The notes under the pieces are model-generated. The model was not told the origin of the DNA. It ran no database searches and was given only the letters and a program-made list of their open reading frames with translations. From Duganella sp. SG902 (GTDB taxonomy: Bacteria > Pseudomonadota > Gammaproteobacteria > Burkholderiales > Burkholderiaceae_D): 64,000 nucleotides of DNA. Made by a program: the position numbers and the translations under genes. This document shows, piece by piece, positions 55,493 through 63,373 of this stretch; position 1 is the stretch's first letter, and the number at the start of each line of letters is the position of its first letter. The stretch is taken from positions 546,503 to 610,502 of the forward strand of contig NZ_JABMJK010000003.1 of assembly GCF_013376005.1 (NCBI RefSeq), read 5' to 3'.

Positions 55493-56257
55493 ATGAAATA
55501 CGCGAAACGCATACTTGCTACGATGGCATTGTTGCCGGGCCTGGCCTTCGCCAACGAGGGCGGATTTGCGCTGGAAAAGGCGCCGGACCGCTCAAATAAC
55601 CTGGCCGCGCTGCAGAATGGCGCCAAACTGTTCGTAAATTACTGCCTGAACTGTCATAATGCGTCCTCCATGCGCTACAACCGCCTGAAAGATCTGGGCC
55701 TGAGCGAGGAGCAGATCAAGGCCAACCTGCTGTTCACCGGGGAAAAGGTGGGGGAAATGATGACCACCACCATGAACCCGAAGGACGCCAAGGCCTGGTT
55801 TGGCGTGGTGCCGCCCGATTTATCGGTGATCCAGCGCGCGAAAGCGTCCGGAGCCGGCACCGGCAGTGATTATTTGTACACCTACCTGCGGACCTTCTAC
55901 AAGGACGACACCCGGCCCACCGGCTGGAACAACATGGTGGTCAACAACGTGGCCATGCCGCACGTGCTGTGGGAACTGCAGGGTGTACAAAAAGTCAAGA
56001 TGGAGGAAGTGGCCGATCCGCACGAGCACGGCAAGACCATCCACCAGTTCGCCGGGTTCGAGCAAGTCGCGCCCGGCAAGCTGAACAAGCTGGAGTTCGA
56101 CACCGCCGTGGCCGACCTGGTGGGCTACATGGAGTGGATGGCGGAGCCTGCCGCGCAGACCCGCAAGAAACTGGGCGTCGTGGTCGTGTTGTTCATGACC
56201 TTGTTCGCCCTGCTGGCATGGCGCCTGAACGCGTCGTTCTGGAAAGAAGTTAAATAG
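55493..56257 (+). CDS. petC: Ubiquinol-cytochrome c reductase cytochrome c1 subunit
   Basis: This 254-residue subunit has a signal peptide (about 1-19, ending AFA), a CxxCH heme site (CLNCH near residue 49) and the methionine ligand probably in the NVAMPHVLWEL region. A C-terminal membrane anchor (VVVLFMTLFALLAWRL) precedes a short cytoplasmic tail. It passes electrons from the Rieske protein to cytochrome c. The ATG at 55493 follows AAAGGA. A terminator hairpin follows. Confidence 0.97.
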   Translation: MKYAKRILATMALLPGLAFANEGGFALEKAPDRSNNLAALQNGAKLFVNYCLNCHNASSMRYNRLKDLGLSEEQIKANLLFTGEKVGEMMTTTMNPKDAKAWFGVVPPDLSVIQRAKASGAGTGSDYLYTYLRTFYKDDTRPTGWNNMVVNNVAMPHVLWELQGVQKVKMEEVADPHEHGKTIHQFAGFEQVAPGKLNKLEFDTAVADLVGYMEWMAEPAAQTRKKLGVVVVLFMTLFALLAWRLNASFWKEVK

Positions 56258-56262
56258 TCGAG

Positions 56263-56289
56263 AGCGCCGGCCTGGCCGGCGCTTGTTTT
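56263..56289 (+). terminator. Intrinsic terminator after petC
   Basis: AGCGCCGG-CCTGG-CCGGCGCT is an eight-base-pair GC-rich stem followed by TGTTTTG, six bases after the petC stop. Confidence 0.78.
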
Positions 56290-56374
56290 GCGATGCCCGC
56301 GCTTGGCGGGCGATCGATCCGGGTGAGCCGTTCGCGGTCTCGCCCTGTTTGTCCTTCTAAGGAACTAGAAAAAA

Positions 56375-56986
56375 ATGATGGTTCTCTACTCGGGTACGAC
56401 CTGCCCATTTTCGCAACGCTGCCGCCTGGTCCTGTTTGAAAAAGGCATGGACTTTGAAGTGCGCGATGTCGACTTGTTCAACAAGCCGGAAGACATCTCG
56501 ACCATGAATCCCTATGGTCAGGTGCCGATCCTGGTGGAACGCGAATTGATCTTGTACGAATCGAACATCATCAACGAATACATCGACGAGCGTTTCCCGC
56601 ATCCGCAGCTGATGCCGGCCGACCCGCTGATGCGCGCGCGCGCGCGCCTGATGCTGTTCAACTTTGAAAAAGAATTGTTCGTGCACGTGCACACGCTGGA
56701 AAGCGAACGCGCCAAGGGCAACGACAAGAGCCACGACAAGGCGCGCGCCGAGATCCGCGACCGCCTGACCACGCTGGCGCCGCTGTTCCTGAAGAACAAA
56801 TACATGCTGGGCGACGAGTTCTCCATGCTGGACGTGGCCGTGGCCCCGCTGCTGTGGCGCCTCGACCACTACGGCATCGAACTGTCGAAGACCGCCGCGC
56901 CGCTGATGAAGTACGCCGAGCGCATCTTCTCGCGTCCGGCCTACATCGAAGCGCTGACGCCGTCGGAAAAGGTGATGCGCCGTTAA
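56375..56986 (+). CDS. sspA: Stringent starvation protein A homologue (GST-like)
   Basis: This 203-residue GST-fold protein binds RNA polymerase in the SspA family and affects stationary-phase transcription. The N-terminal thioredoxin domain begins MMVLYSGTTCPFSQRCRLVL, with two cysteines (C10 and C16) where E. coli SspA has none in the same motif. PYGQVPILVERELILYESNIINEY follows. The C-terminal helical domain has FSMLDVAVAPLLWRLDHYG. The gene lies between petC and sspB, as in other betaproteobacteria. Confidence 0.92.
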   Translation: MMVLYSGTTCPFSQRCRLVLFEKGMDFEVRDVDLFNKPEDISTMNPYGQVPILVERELILYESNIINEYIDERFPHPQLMPADPLMRARARLMLFNFEKELFVHVHTLESERAKGNDKSHDKARAEIRDRLTTLAPLFLKNKYMLGDEFSMLDVAVAPLLWRLDHYGIELSKTAAPLMKYAERIFSRPAYIEALTPSEKVMRR

Positions 56987-57003
56987 TGGTTCATTGAAGC
57001 ATT

Positions 57004-57044
57004 ACGGCGCGCCGCCGGCCCCGGCCGGCGGCGCGCCGTGTTTT
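57004..57044 (+). terminator. Strong hairpin between sspA and sspB
   Basis: ACGGCGCGCCGCCGGC and GCCGGCGGCGCGCCGT are perfect 16-base arms around a four-base loop, followed by GTTTT. It ends 20 bases before the sspB start, so sspB may depend on read-through or on its own promoter. Confidence 0.82.
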
Positions 57045-57063
57045 ACTGCAGTCTGGAAGACCC

Positions 57064-57546
57064 ATGTCTGAAATCTCAACCAAGCCCTACCTGCTGCGCG
57101 CCATCTACGAGTGGTGCACGGACAGCGGCTACACCCCCTACCTCGCCGTCAAGGTCGACGCCGCCACGACGGTGCCGATGGAATACGTGAAAAAGGGCGA
57201 AATCGTGCTCAACATCAGCTTCGGCGCCACCTCGGGGCTGAAGATGGACAACGACAGCATCCGCTTCCACGCGCGCTTCGGCGGCGTCTCGCGTGAAATC
57301 TTCATCCCGGTCAACAACGTGATGGCCATCTACGCCAACGAAAACGGCCAGGGCATGGCGTTCGAGCCGCAACTGGGCCAGCCATCCGCGCCGGCGCCGG
57401 AACCGGAGGAAGCGCCGGCCGCGCCCGTGTTGTCGGCCGTGCCGCCGGCGCCGGGAGAGGCCAAAACCGAGGCGCCCACCCCGCCCGGCGACGACACCGA
57501 TCCGCCCAAAAAGGGCGGCCGTCCGACCCTGACGCGTATTAAATAG
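57064..57546 (+). CDS. sspB: ClpXP protease specificity-enhancing factor SspB
   Basis: This 160-residue adaptor delivers ssrA-tagged proteins to ClpXP. The folded domain (about 5-110) opens KPYLLRAIYEWCTDSGYTPYLAV and contains NISFGATSGLKM and FGGVSREIFIPVNNVMAIYA. A proline-alanine-glutamate linker leads to the ClpX-docking tail KGGRPTLTRIK, equivalent to the RGGRPALRVVK tail of E. coli. Both functional parts are intact. Confidence 0.95.
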   Translation: MSEISTKPYLLRAIYEWCTDSGYTPYLAVKVDAATTVPMEYVKKGEIVLNISFGATSGLKMDNDSIRFHARFGGVSREIFIPVNNVMAIYANENGQGMAFEPQLGQPSAPAPEPEEAPAAPVLSAVPPAPGEAKTEAPTPPGDDTDPPKKGGRPTLTRIK

Positions 57547-57548
57547 CG

Positions 57549-57554
57549 TATAAT
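57549..57554 (+). promoter_or_regulatory. Promoter -10 element for tRNA-Thr
   Basis: TATAAT lies 18 bases before the first base of the tRNA, overlapping the space after the sspB stop codon. No clear -35 hexamer stands at the usual distance. Confidence 0.55.
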
Positions 57555-57572
57555 TCGCCCCGTAAAAGTCAC

Positions 57573-57648
<76 letters not shown>

Positions 57649-57666
57649 GAAATTAGCTTTGAATTC

Positions 57667-57702
57667 AACGGCTTACGTGTCTTTCACGTAAGCCGTTTGT
57701 CT
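57667..57702 (+). terminator. Intrinsic terminator after tRNA-Thr
   Basis: AACGGCTTACGTG-TCTTT-CACGTAAGCCGTT has perfect 13-base arms and is followed by TGTCTTTG. It lies 19 bases after the tRNA and would separate its transcript from the integrase. Confidence 0.8.
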
Positions 57703-57754
57703 TTGTGTCCGTCAAAAAGTACACTTTCAGTACAGTAAGGATACACAGAGGCTC

Positions 57755-59401
57755 ATGGCAACCATCGTTCAAACCCCATCCGGCACCTATAAAGCGCTCG
57801 TGCGCATGAAGGGTTGGCCCACCACTTCCAAGACCTTCCGCCTTAAACGTGACGCCGTCGATTGGGCGCGCCGAACCGAGGACGAGATGGTCCGAGGTGT
57901 GTACATTTCGCGCAGTGGATCGGAAAGGCTGACTATCCAGGAGGCTCTGCAGCGCTACCTCAACGAAGTTACGCCAACCAAGAAGCCGACCACCCAGCGC
58001 AGCGAATCGATCACCGCCCAGCACCTTACCGGGTTCTTGGGCAAATACTCGATGGCCGCCGTGAGCAGCGAGCTGGTCGCATCCTACCGCGACCATCGCC
58101 TGACAGCCGGCAAAGCGAATAACACAGTTCGCATAGAGCTGGCGTTGTTGAGCAACCTCTTCACCGTCGCCATGCAGGAATGGGGCCTCGGCATTACTCA
58201 CAACCCCGTCGCTACCATCCGCAAGCCGAGCCCAGGCAAAGGCCGAGATCGCCGGCTGACCGGAGACGAGGAGCAGCGCCTTTTGGACGCGGTAGAGGCC
58301 CACAGCAATCCAATGCTGGCATGGGTTGTGACTCTGGCCATCGAAACCGGCATGCGGCAATCCGAGATCGTGAATCTGCGACTCCCGCACGTCGATCTGC
58401 AAAGCCGGGTCGTCCGGCTATCTGACACGAAAAACAATTCTTCACGTACAGTTCCTTTGACTGCGGCCGCGACCGCCGCCCTGAAGAACGCAATCAATAA
58501 TCCGATCCGCCCGAAGGAAACCGACCTGATATTCTTTGGAGAGCCAGGGCGTGATGGCATCCGGCGGCCGTACCAGTTCGCCAAAATCTGGGGCAGCATT
58601 AAACAGGCCATCGGGGCCAACGACTTACATTTCCATGATCTACGCCACGAGGCCGTCAGCCGCCTTGTTGAGGGCGGCCTCAGCGATCAGGAAGTCGCCT
58701 CGATCAGCGGCCATAAGTCCATGCAAATGCTCCGCAGGTACACGCACTTACGTGCAGAGGACCTAGTGACAAAACTGGATGGCTTGACGAAAATCCGTGC
58801 CGTGGTGCTCGACGTATACGGCACCATTGCCGCCATCAACAACAAACGCAGTCCCTTCGCCCGATTGCTGCAGATAGGCGCGTCACAAGGCCGCACAAGG
58901 ACGAAAGAAGACTCCAGGGCACTTATGACCAACCCGTGGGATCTACACGAGGCAGCGCAGTTCTTCGGCATCGAATTGACAGGTGCGGAGCTTGACGAGC
59001 TGGAACAGGATCTGGAGACAGAACTAGATTCGATCACGTTGTATGCCGACGTGGTCCCCACCATTCGGGCATTACAACGCCGAGGCATCAAAGTCGCTCT
59101 CTGCTCGAACTTAGCCAAGCCATATGCAGCACCAATTACTCGTCTCCTGCCGATGCCATTGGACGCATATGCCTGGAGCTTCGAACATCAAGCAATCAAG
59201 CCAGATCGCAACTTCTACGAGCGTGTGTGTGAAAAGCTTATGTGCTCCCCCAACCAAGTTCTGATGATTGGCGATACCCCCATCGCAGACGTAAGCGGGC
59301 CACGCGAAGTTGGGATGCAATCGTTATTGCTAGATAGAAAAGCACTTACTGATTCAAAAGATAAAATTCACTCGCTAACCGGCTTATTAGATGCACTTTA
59401 A
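57755..59401 (+). CDS. Tyrosine integrase fused to a HAD-superfamily hydrolase domain
   Basis: This 548-residue protein combines two enzymes in one uninterrupted frame. Residues 1-150 form the DNA-binding part. Residues 165-340 are a complete tyrosine recombinase with R201 (ETGMRQSEI), K226, H294 and R297 (HDLRHE), H320 (SGHKS) and Y329 (RRYTHL). From about 347 a HAD domain follows: nucleophile D353 in LDVYGT, S451 in CSN, K482 in KPDRNFYERV and D508/D512 in GDTPIADVSG. The DxYGT form is that of haloacid-dehalogenase-type HADs, and all four motifs look intact. The integrase should act at the adjacent tRNA-Thr. The role of the HAD part is unknown. Confidence 0.9.
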   Translation: MATIVQTPSGTYKALVRMKGWPTTSKTFRLKRDAVDWARRTEDEMVRGVYISRSGSERLTIQEALQRYLNEVTPTKKPTTQRSESITAQHLTGFLGKYSMAAVSSELVASYRDHRLTAGKANNTVRIELALLSNLFTVAMQEWGLGITHNPVATIRKPSPGKGRDRRLTGDEEQRLLDAVEAHSNPMLAWVVTLAIETGMRQSEIVNLRLPHVDLQSRVVRLSDTKNNSSRTVPLTAAATAALKNAINNPIRPKETDLIFFGEPGRDGIRRPYQFAKIWGSIKQAIGANDLHFHDLRHEAVSRLVEGGLSDQEVASISGHKSMQMLRRYTHLRAEDLVTKLDGLTKIRAVVLDVYGTIAAINNKRSPFARLLQIGASQGRTRTKEDSRALMTNPWDLHEAAQFFGIELTGAELDELEQDLETELDSITLYADVVPTIRALQRRGIKVALCSNLAKPYAAPITRLLPMPLDAYAWSFEHQAIKPDRNFYERVCEKLMCSPNQVLMIGDTPIADVSGPREVGMQSLLLDRKALTDSKDKIHSLTGLLDAL

Positions 59402-59574
59402 AAAAAGCAACCTCCATACTGCATCCATATTGCATCCATTCGGCATCTTCACCACAAATTAAAATATTTTTCCCAAGAGACTCAATGCTAATTTCGCTTA
59501 ATTAACAATAATTGATGCTATATTTTAATTTTTACAAAACAAAACATAAGAATCTGATTTATAAAGATTTTCAA

Positions 59575-59621
59575 TTCCCGAAATAGCATTTTCGGTAGCC
59601 CGAAACTATATTTTTCGGGAA
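59575..59621. repeat. Nested inverted repeats of CCCGAAA/TTTCGGG
   Basis: TTCCCGAAA (59575-59583) faces TTTCGGGAA (59613-59621), and inside them TTTTCGG (59589-59595) faces CCCGAAA (59599-59605). Four related boxes in 47 bases suggest a binding array for a regulator or excisionase of the element. Confidence 0.5.
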
Positions 59622-59704
59622 CCAGCAATTTTCCCAAGTTGCTTAAAATTACGCCTATTTTGTGAAATATAGCTTCGTTGACGGATAAATTCTGTAACTT
59701 TATC

Positions 59705-59730
59705 TTAGCTCCATTAATCACCGGAGCTAA
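59705..59730 (+). promoter_or_regulatory. Hairpin hiding the ribosome site of the excisionase-like gene
   Basis: TTAGCTCC and GGAGCTAA are perfect eight-base arms around a ten-base loop. The right arm contains the GGAG ribosome site, six bases before the ATG at 59733. In RNA this would block translation until opened. In DNA it is also an operator-like dyad. Confidence 0.55.
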
Positions 59731-59732
59731 AT

Positions 59733-59954
59733 ATGACTACTGAAGAAACTCTGATTCAACGATACGGCGTATTACTCTCTCTTCGCGACTGCGCTGAGCT
59801 GTTCTGCCGCAGCGCTGAAGGACTGCGCGTTACCCTCGCCGGCAATAACGAGTTTGCAAACCGTCTTCGTCCCGCCAAGGTCAAGATCGGCCGCCGCATC
59901 TTGTTCAAAGCCAGCGTCATCAGCCAAATCTTGGATGACGCTCAAGGGAAATGA
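59733..59954 (+). CDS. Small excisionase-like or AlpA-like DNA-binding protein
   Basis: This 73-residue protein has a helix-turn-helix-like pattern (LLSLRDCAELFCRSAEGLRVTL), then a basic wing (RPAKVKIGRRILFKASVISQIL). The order of helix, loop and a final R-x-x-FK strand resembles winged-helix excisionases and AlpA-type activators, which insert into att or promoter DNA. A position just after the integrase supports a role in excision or control. It overlaps the next gene (ATGA). I cannot assign a family with certainty. Confidence 0.6.
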   Translation: MTTEETLIQRYGVLLSLRDCAELFCRSAEGLRVTLAGNNEFANRLRPAKVKIGRRILFKASVISQILDDAQGK

Positions 59955-60754
59955 GCATTCGCGCCATGAACTGGGCCTGGGCACAAGAACTATCACCGAC
60001 GCCGAAGCTGATCTTGATGGCATTGGCGGACGCTGCCAACGACAAGGACGAATGCTGGCCGGGAATTCCGTTCATCGCCAGGAAATGCTGCGTTTCTGAG
60101 CGCACAGTTCAGCGCGTGATTCAAGACTTCGACGCGACCAAACTGATGTCCATTGAACCTCAGTTCGATCCTCGGAACGGCCGGCGCACATCGAACAAAT
60201 ACCGTCTGAATATCGCCCCACAGCCCTACCCCGACAATTTGTCACCGGCACGCCAATCGAAAGAAGTAGCGGGTGACAATTTGTCAGGGTCGATGGTGTC
60301 AGGTCCTGTCACCTACGTCGGTGACATAGCTGCGTCACCACTAGAACCACAACATGAATCTGAACAACAACCACTACACATTCCAAGCGCTCTATCCAAG
60401 CTAGAGCGGCAAGGGATTTCCTCTCTAGCTCGTGCAATCCCCCACCAGGACGCACAGGCCTTGTTAGACGAGTTAGCCGATGCTCTGGAGACTGCAACCA
60501 TCAAAACGAACGCTATGCGTTGGTTCCGCGGCCTGGTCACGCGGTATCGCAAGGGCGAATTCATCGCGGTTGGTGGAATAAGGGTCGCTGCGCGACGGGC
60601 ACGCCAAGAGGAATCCGCCGCCGCTGTAAAGGAAGTCAGCTCAAGGCCTACAGACCAAGCTGCAGCAAAACAGGCGCTGGCCCATATCAAAGGAATGGTT
60701 GGCGGTAGTCGTCCGGCTGCGCGCCCACAGTCTCACAACCAAAGTAAAGAGTGA
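59951..60754 (+). CDS. Helix-turn-helix protein, plasmid replication-type
   Basis: This 267-residue protein has an N-terminal winged helix of the kind found in plasmid and phage replication proteins. It reads WAWAQELSPTPKLILMALADAAN, then CWPGIPFIARKCCVSERTVQRVIQDFDATKL at about 38-68, and GRRTSNKYRLN. A long linker without clear motif and a helical C-terminus (DALETATIKTNAMRWFRGLVTRY) follow. It could start replication at the iterons near 63.7 kb or regulate transfer; no catalytic site is visible. It overlaps the upstream gene and directly precedes trbJ. Confidence 0.65.
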   Translation: MSIRAMNWAWAQELSPTPKLILMALADAANDKDECWPGIPFIARKCCVSERTVQRVIQDFDATKLMSIEPQFDPRNGRRTSNKYRLNIAPQPYPDNLSPARQSKEVAGDNLSGSMVSGPVTYVGDIAASPLEPQHESEQQPLHIPSALSKLERQGISSLARAIPHQDAQALLDELADALETATIKTNAMRWFRGLVTRYRKGEFIAVGGIRVAARRARQEESAAAVKEVSSRPTDQAAAKQALAHIKGMVGGSRPAARPQSHNQSKE

Positions 60755-60759
60755 AGCCC

Positions 60760-61497
60760 ATGAATAAGAAAATATTTCTCCTACACTTAACGCTTGTCGC
60801 TTCCTCGATTGCCAACGCCGGCAGCGTCGCAGGCTTTGGCGGCGCTACCGAAGTCACGCAAATCCTCAACAACGTCGAGCTGGTGAATCAATCGGCTCAG
60901 ATGTACCAGCAGGTCCAAAACACGATCACGGCTGTTCAGCACTCCCAACAGCAGCTGAAAAACCTGCTCGCCTTGCCAACACAAACCTGGGGCCAGGCGC
61001 AGCAGGAGCTGTCCGCGCTGGCCGACCTGGTGAACAAGACCGCCGCGCTGTCCTACGCCGGCGGGAACATCGACCAGCTGTTCAAGCAGCGTTTTCCCGG
61101 TTACGCCCGCTCGGCCGGCAGTACCAATTTCGGCGGCCAGTTCCAGAACCTGGTGCAGACCCAGCTGGACGGCCTGAATTCGGCCCTGCAGGCCGCCGGC
61201 TTGCAATCGTCGCAGTTTGCCAACGAACGCGCCGCCCTGCAGCAGATTCAAAGCATGTCGGCCAGCTCGCAAGGCTCCCTGCAGGCGCTGCAGGCCGGGA
61301 ACATGGTGGCCTCGGCCACGGTGGACCAGCTGCAGAAACTGCGCCAGCTCTACATGGCGCAGATACAGGCGCAAAACTCATTCATGGCCGGCCAGGCGCA
61401 GCAACAGGCTGACCAGATGGACGCCGCCCAAACCTTTATGAAACAAGGATCGGGCACCGTCCGAGCACCCGGTTCCAGCAATTTCAAATCGTTCTAA
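60760..61497 (+). CDS. trbJ: P-type conjugative transfer protein TrbJ (VirB5-like)
   Basis: This 245-residue exported protein is the VirB5-like minor pilus component of the Trb system. After a signal peptide (about 1-20, ending NAG) come GSVAGFGGATEVTQILNNVEL and a long helical body rich in glutamine (VQNTITAVQHSQQQLKNLLAL, YMAQIQAQNSFMAGQAQQQAD). The C-terminus ends TVRAPGSSNFKSF, a tail shared with the next gene product. I start at the ATG at 60760; a GTG three codons earlier overlaps the upstream stop and could also be used. Confidence 0.85.
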   Translation: MNKKIFLLHLTLVASSIANAGSVAGFGGATEVTQILNNVELVNQSAQMYQQVQNTITAVQHSQQQLKNLLALPTQTWGQAQQELSALADLVNKTAALSYAGGNIDQLFKQRFPGYARSAGSTNFGGQFQNLVQTQLDGLNSALQAAGLQSSQFANERAALQQIQSMSASSQGSLQALQAGNMVASATVDQLQKLRQLYMAQIQAQNSFMAGQAQQQADQMDAAQTFMKQGSGTVRAPGSSNFKSF

Positions 61498-61521
61498 CTA
61501 CTCGTTTTCAAGGACCAGATC

Positions 61522-61734
61522 ATGACCTTCAATCAGAAAAAATTCCTCTCCCTCGGCCTGGCTATCGCCATCGTGTCGCTGGCATCGATGTTGACCGGCT
61601 GCGGCAAGTCGGACGCCGAAAAGGTGGCCGAACAGCAGGCCGCCACGAACAAGGCCACGCACGAAATGATGAAGCAGGGCGACAGTCAGAAGACCGTCCG
61701 CAAGCCTGGCACGAGCGGCTTTAAGTCGTTCTAA
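61522..61734 (+). CDS. Small lipoprotein, TrbK-like entry-exclusion candidate
   Basis: This 70-residue lipoprotein has a signal ending in the lipobox LTGC (C27). A charged mature part follows (GKSDAEKVAEQQAATNKATHEMMKQ) with the tail TVRKPGTSGFKSF. Its place between trbJ and trbL is that of trbK in IncP plasmids, whose product is an entry-exclusion lipoprotein of similar size. The tail matches that of TrbJ. The assignment rests on position and lipobox, not on sequence identity. Confidence 0.7.
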   Translation: MTFNQKKFLSLGLAIAIVSLASMLTGCGKSDAEKVAEQQAATNKATHEMMKQGDSQKTVRKPGTSGFKSF

Positions 61735-61754
61735 TCTAGATCGAGGGACAGACC

Positions 61755-63344
61755 ATGACCAGTAACCACAAAGGCCGCCTGCTGCTAATGGCGGGCCTGT
61801 TGCTCCTGACGTCGCCGGCGTTTGCCGACACGCCGGCAGCCGGCTATGACCTCGGCACGATCATGAACAAGTACCGCGATGCCGCTACGGTGTTCGGTGC
61901 GAACATCACTACGATAGCCCTGGGGCTGTGCTACAAGCTCTTTGCCATTGATCTGGCGTGGACCATCATCGGCCGCTTGCTCAAGGGCGCAGACTCCGTT
62001 GAAATCCTGACGGTCGTCGTAATGCGCTCGATGTGGATGGGCCTGATTCTGTGGGTGATGAACAATCCCAGCGTCCCGCTCGCAGTGGTCACCAGCTTTA
62101 TCCAGATCGGCAAGGATGGCGCGCATACGTCCGCAATCAGCCCCGGCGAGGTCTTTTGGCAGGGCATCGACCTCGTGAACTTGATGATGTCAAAGCTGGC
62201 CGACAATTCCACCATCGCTGGCATACCTGTGCCGGCCGGCGTGGCGGCCATGACGAACCCGTTTGCGGCCTTCCTGGTGGGCGGCGCGCTCATCATCATC
62301 ATTGTGTGTTTCGGGATGCTGGCCGCACAGTTCGCAGTCGCCTGGATTCAGCTGTGGTTCTACCTGGCCGTGTACCCGATTGCCCTGGCCTTCGGCGTGA
62401 TGAAGTGGACCAAGGACATCGCCATGAAGATCATCACAACGCCCCTGGTCTATGGCATCCGCTTCCTCGCCATCTACTTCGTTATAGCGGTGGGGACCGG
62501 CCTGGCCGCTGATTTCGGCACGGAGATTGCCAAGCTCTCGCTGACCGATTTGACGCCGATCTGGACCGTCCTGGCTGGCTCGGTGATGCTGCTGGTCCTG
62601 GCTATGAAGGTTCCTACCCTGGCGTCCGATCTTCTCGGCGGAACCGCCTCGATGTCGGCGGCCGATGGTGTCGGCGCGGTGGTGGCCGGCGGTGGTGCCA
62701 TCGCTGCAGCTGCAGGCGGCATCTACGCTGCCGGCGGCAAGGCAACCAACAGCGTCAGCACAGCCGTCCAGGCGGGCTTTGGCGCCATCAGCTCCGCTAC
62801 TGGCATCGGCCAGGCTGCGAACCACGCCGCCAGCGCGGCGGCTGGCGGGATTCCTGGCATGGGTGGTGCCTCGTCGCCGTCCGTCAGTCTGGCCGGCGCG
62901 GTGAATCCTGGCGCAGCGCCGTCCGCACCATCCGCACCAGCTGCGCCTGCAGCACCGCAGACCAGCGCGGCATCGGGCACGGCGCAACCGGCCGCCCCGG
63001 CTGCAGCGTCGAGGGCAACCGCACCAGTTGCGCCTGCTGATAGTCCTGCCGCTTCTTCTTCGGCCGCGCCGACTGCAGCTGCGCCACAGGGCGAGCGGGC
63101 CACGCCGCCAGCTCCTGCGGTGCCGGCCGAACCAGCTGCGCCGGCCGCCGCCGCGCCAGGCCAAGATGCAACGGCCGCGCCGTCGATCAATGCGCCGGAC
63201 CAGGCAACGCCCACGCCGGTTTATCAACCGCCTGCCCCAAGCGCGATGAGTAGGAGCGTTGACGGAGTGCAGACGGTGCTGGACGAGATGCAAAAGACGA
63301 ACGGCGGCGGCTCTGGCATTCAGACGCACCACGGCGACGAATGA
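61755..63344 (+). CDS. trbL: P-type conjugative transfer protein TrbL (VirB6-like)
   Basis: This 529-residue inner-membrane protein of the mating channel has a signal peptide (about 1-24, ending AFA). Several membrane helices span about 45-290 (GLILWVMNNPSVPLAVVTSF, FLVGGALIIIIVCFGMLAAQF, WFYLAVYPIALAFGVMKW, FLAIYFVIAVGTGLAADF). The last 220 residues are an alanine- and proline-rich cytoplasmic or periplasmic tail, longer than usual. The end is DEMQKTNGGGSGIQTHHGDE. No other trb gene follows; instead a HicB-like gene and repeats do. Confidence 0.88.
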   Translation: MTSNHKGRLLLMAGLLLLTSPAFADTPAAGYDLGTIMNKYRDAATVFGANITTIALGLCYKLFAIDLAWTIIGRLLKGADSVEILTVVVMRSMWMGLILWVMNNPSVPLAVVTSFIQIGKDGAHTSAISPGEVFWQGIDLVNLMMSKLADNSTIAGIPVPAGVAAMTNPFAAFLVGGALIIIIVCFGMLAAQFAVAWIQLWFYLAVYPIALAFGVMKWTKDIAMKIITTPLVYGIRFLAIYFVIAVGTGLAADFGTEIAKLSLTDLTPIWTVLAGSVMLLVLAMKVPTLASDLLGGTASMSAADGVGAVVAGGGAIAAAAGGIYAAGGKATNSVSTAVQAGFGAISSATGIGQAANHAASAAAGGIPGMGGASSPSVSLAGAVNPGAAPSAPSAPAAPAAPQTSAASGTAQPAAPAAASRATAPVAPADSPAASSSAAPTAAAPQGERATPPAPAVPAEPAAPAAAAPGQDATAAPSINAPDQATPTPVYQPPAPSAMSRSVDGVQTVLDEMQKTNGGGSGIQTHHGDE

Positions 63345-63373
63345 AAAGGGTAACTTGAACAAAGGAGAGCAAT

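Larger units (their letters stand above)
59402..59732. other. AT-rich 331-base region with repeats, before the excisionase-like gene
   Basis: No gene is supported; one reverse frame (59518-59721) is low in complexity and lacks a ribosome site. Near the integrase stop, TGCATCCAT occurs twice (about 59418-59439) and TGCATCC recurs near 63829-63847. A nested set of TTTCGG and CCCGAAA boxes lies at 59575-59621. A hairpin covering the next gene's ribosome site is at 59705-59730. The low GC and density of dyads suggest a control or attachment-related region. Confidence 0.55.

Noticed and set aside
59518..59721. A 67-codon reverse frame in the AT-rich region of the island
   Set aside because: It has low complexity, no ribosome site and starts inside the hairpin before the next gene. 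It is most likely chance in AT-rich DNA.
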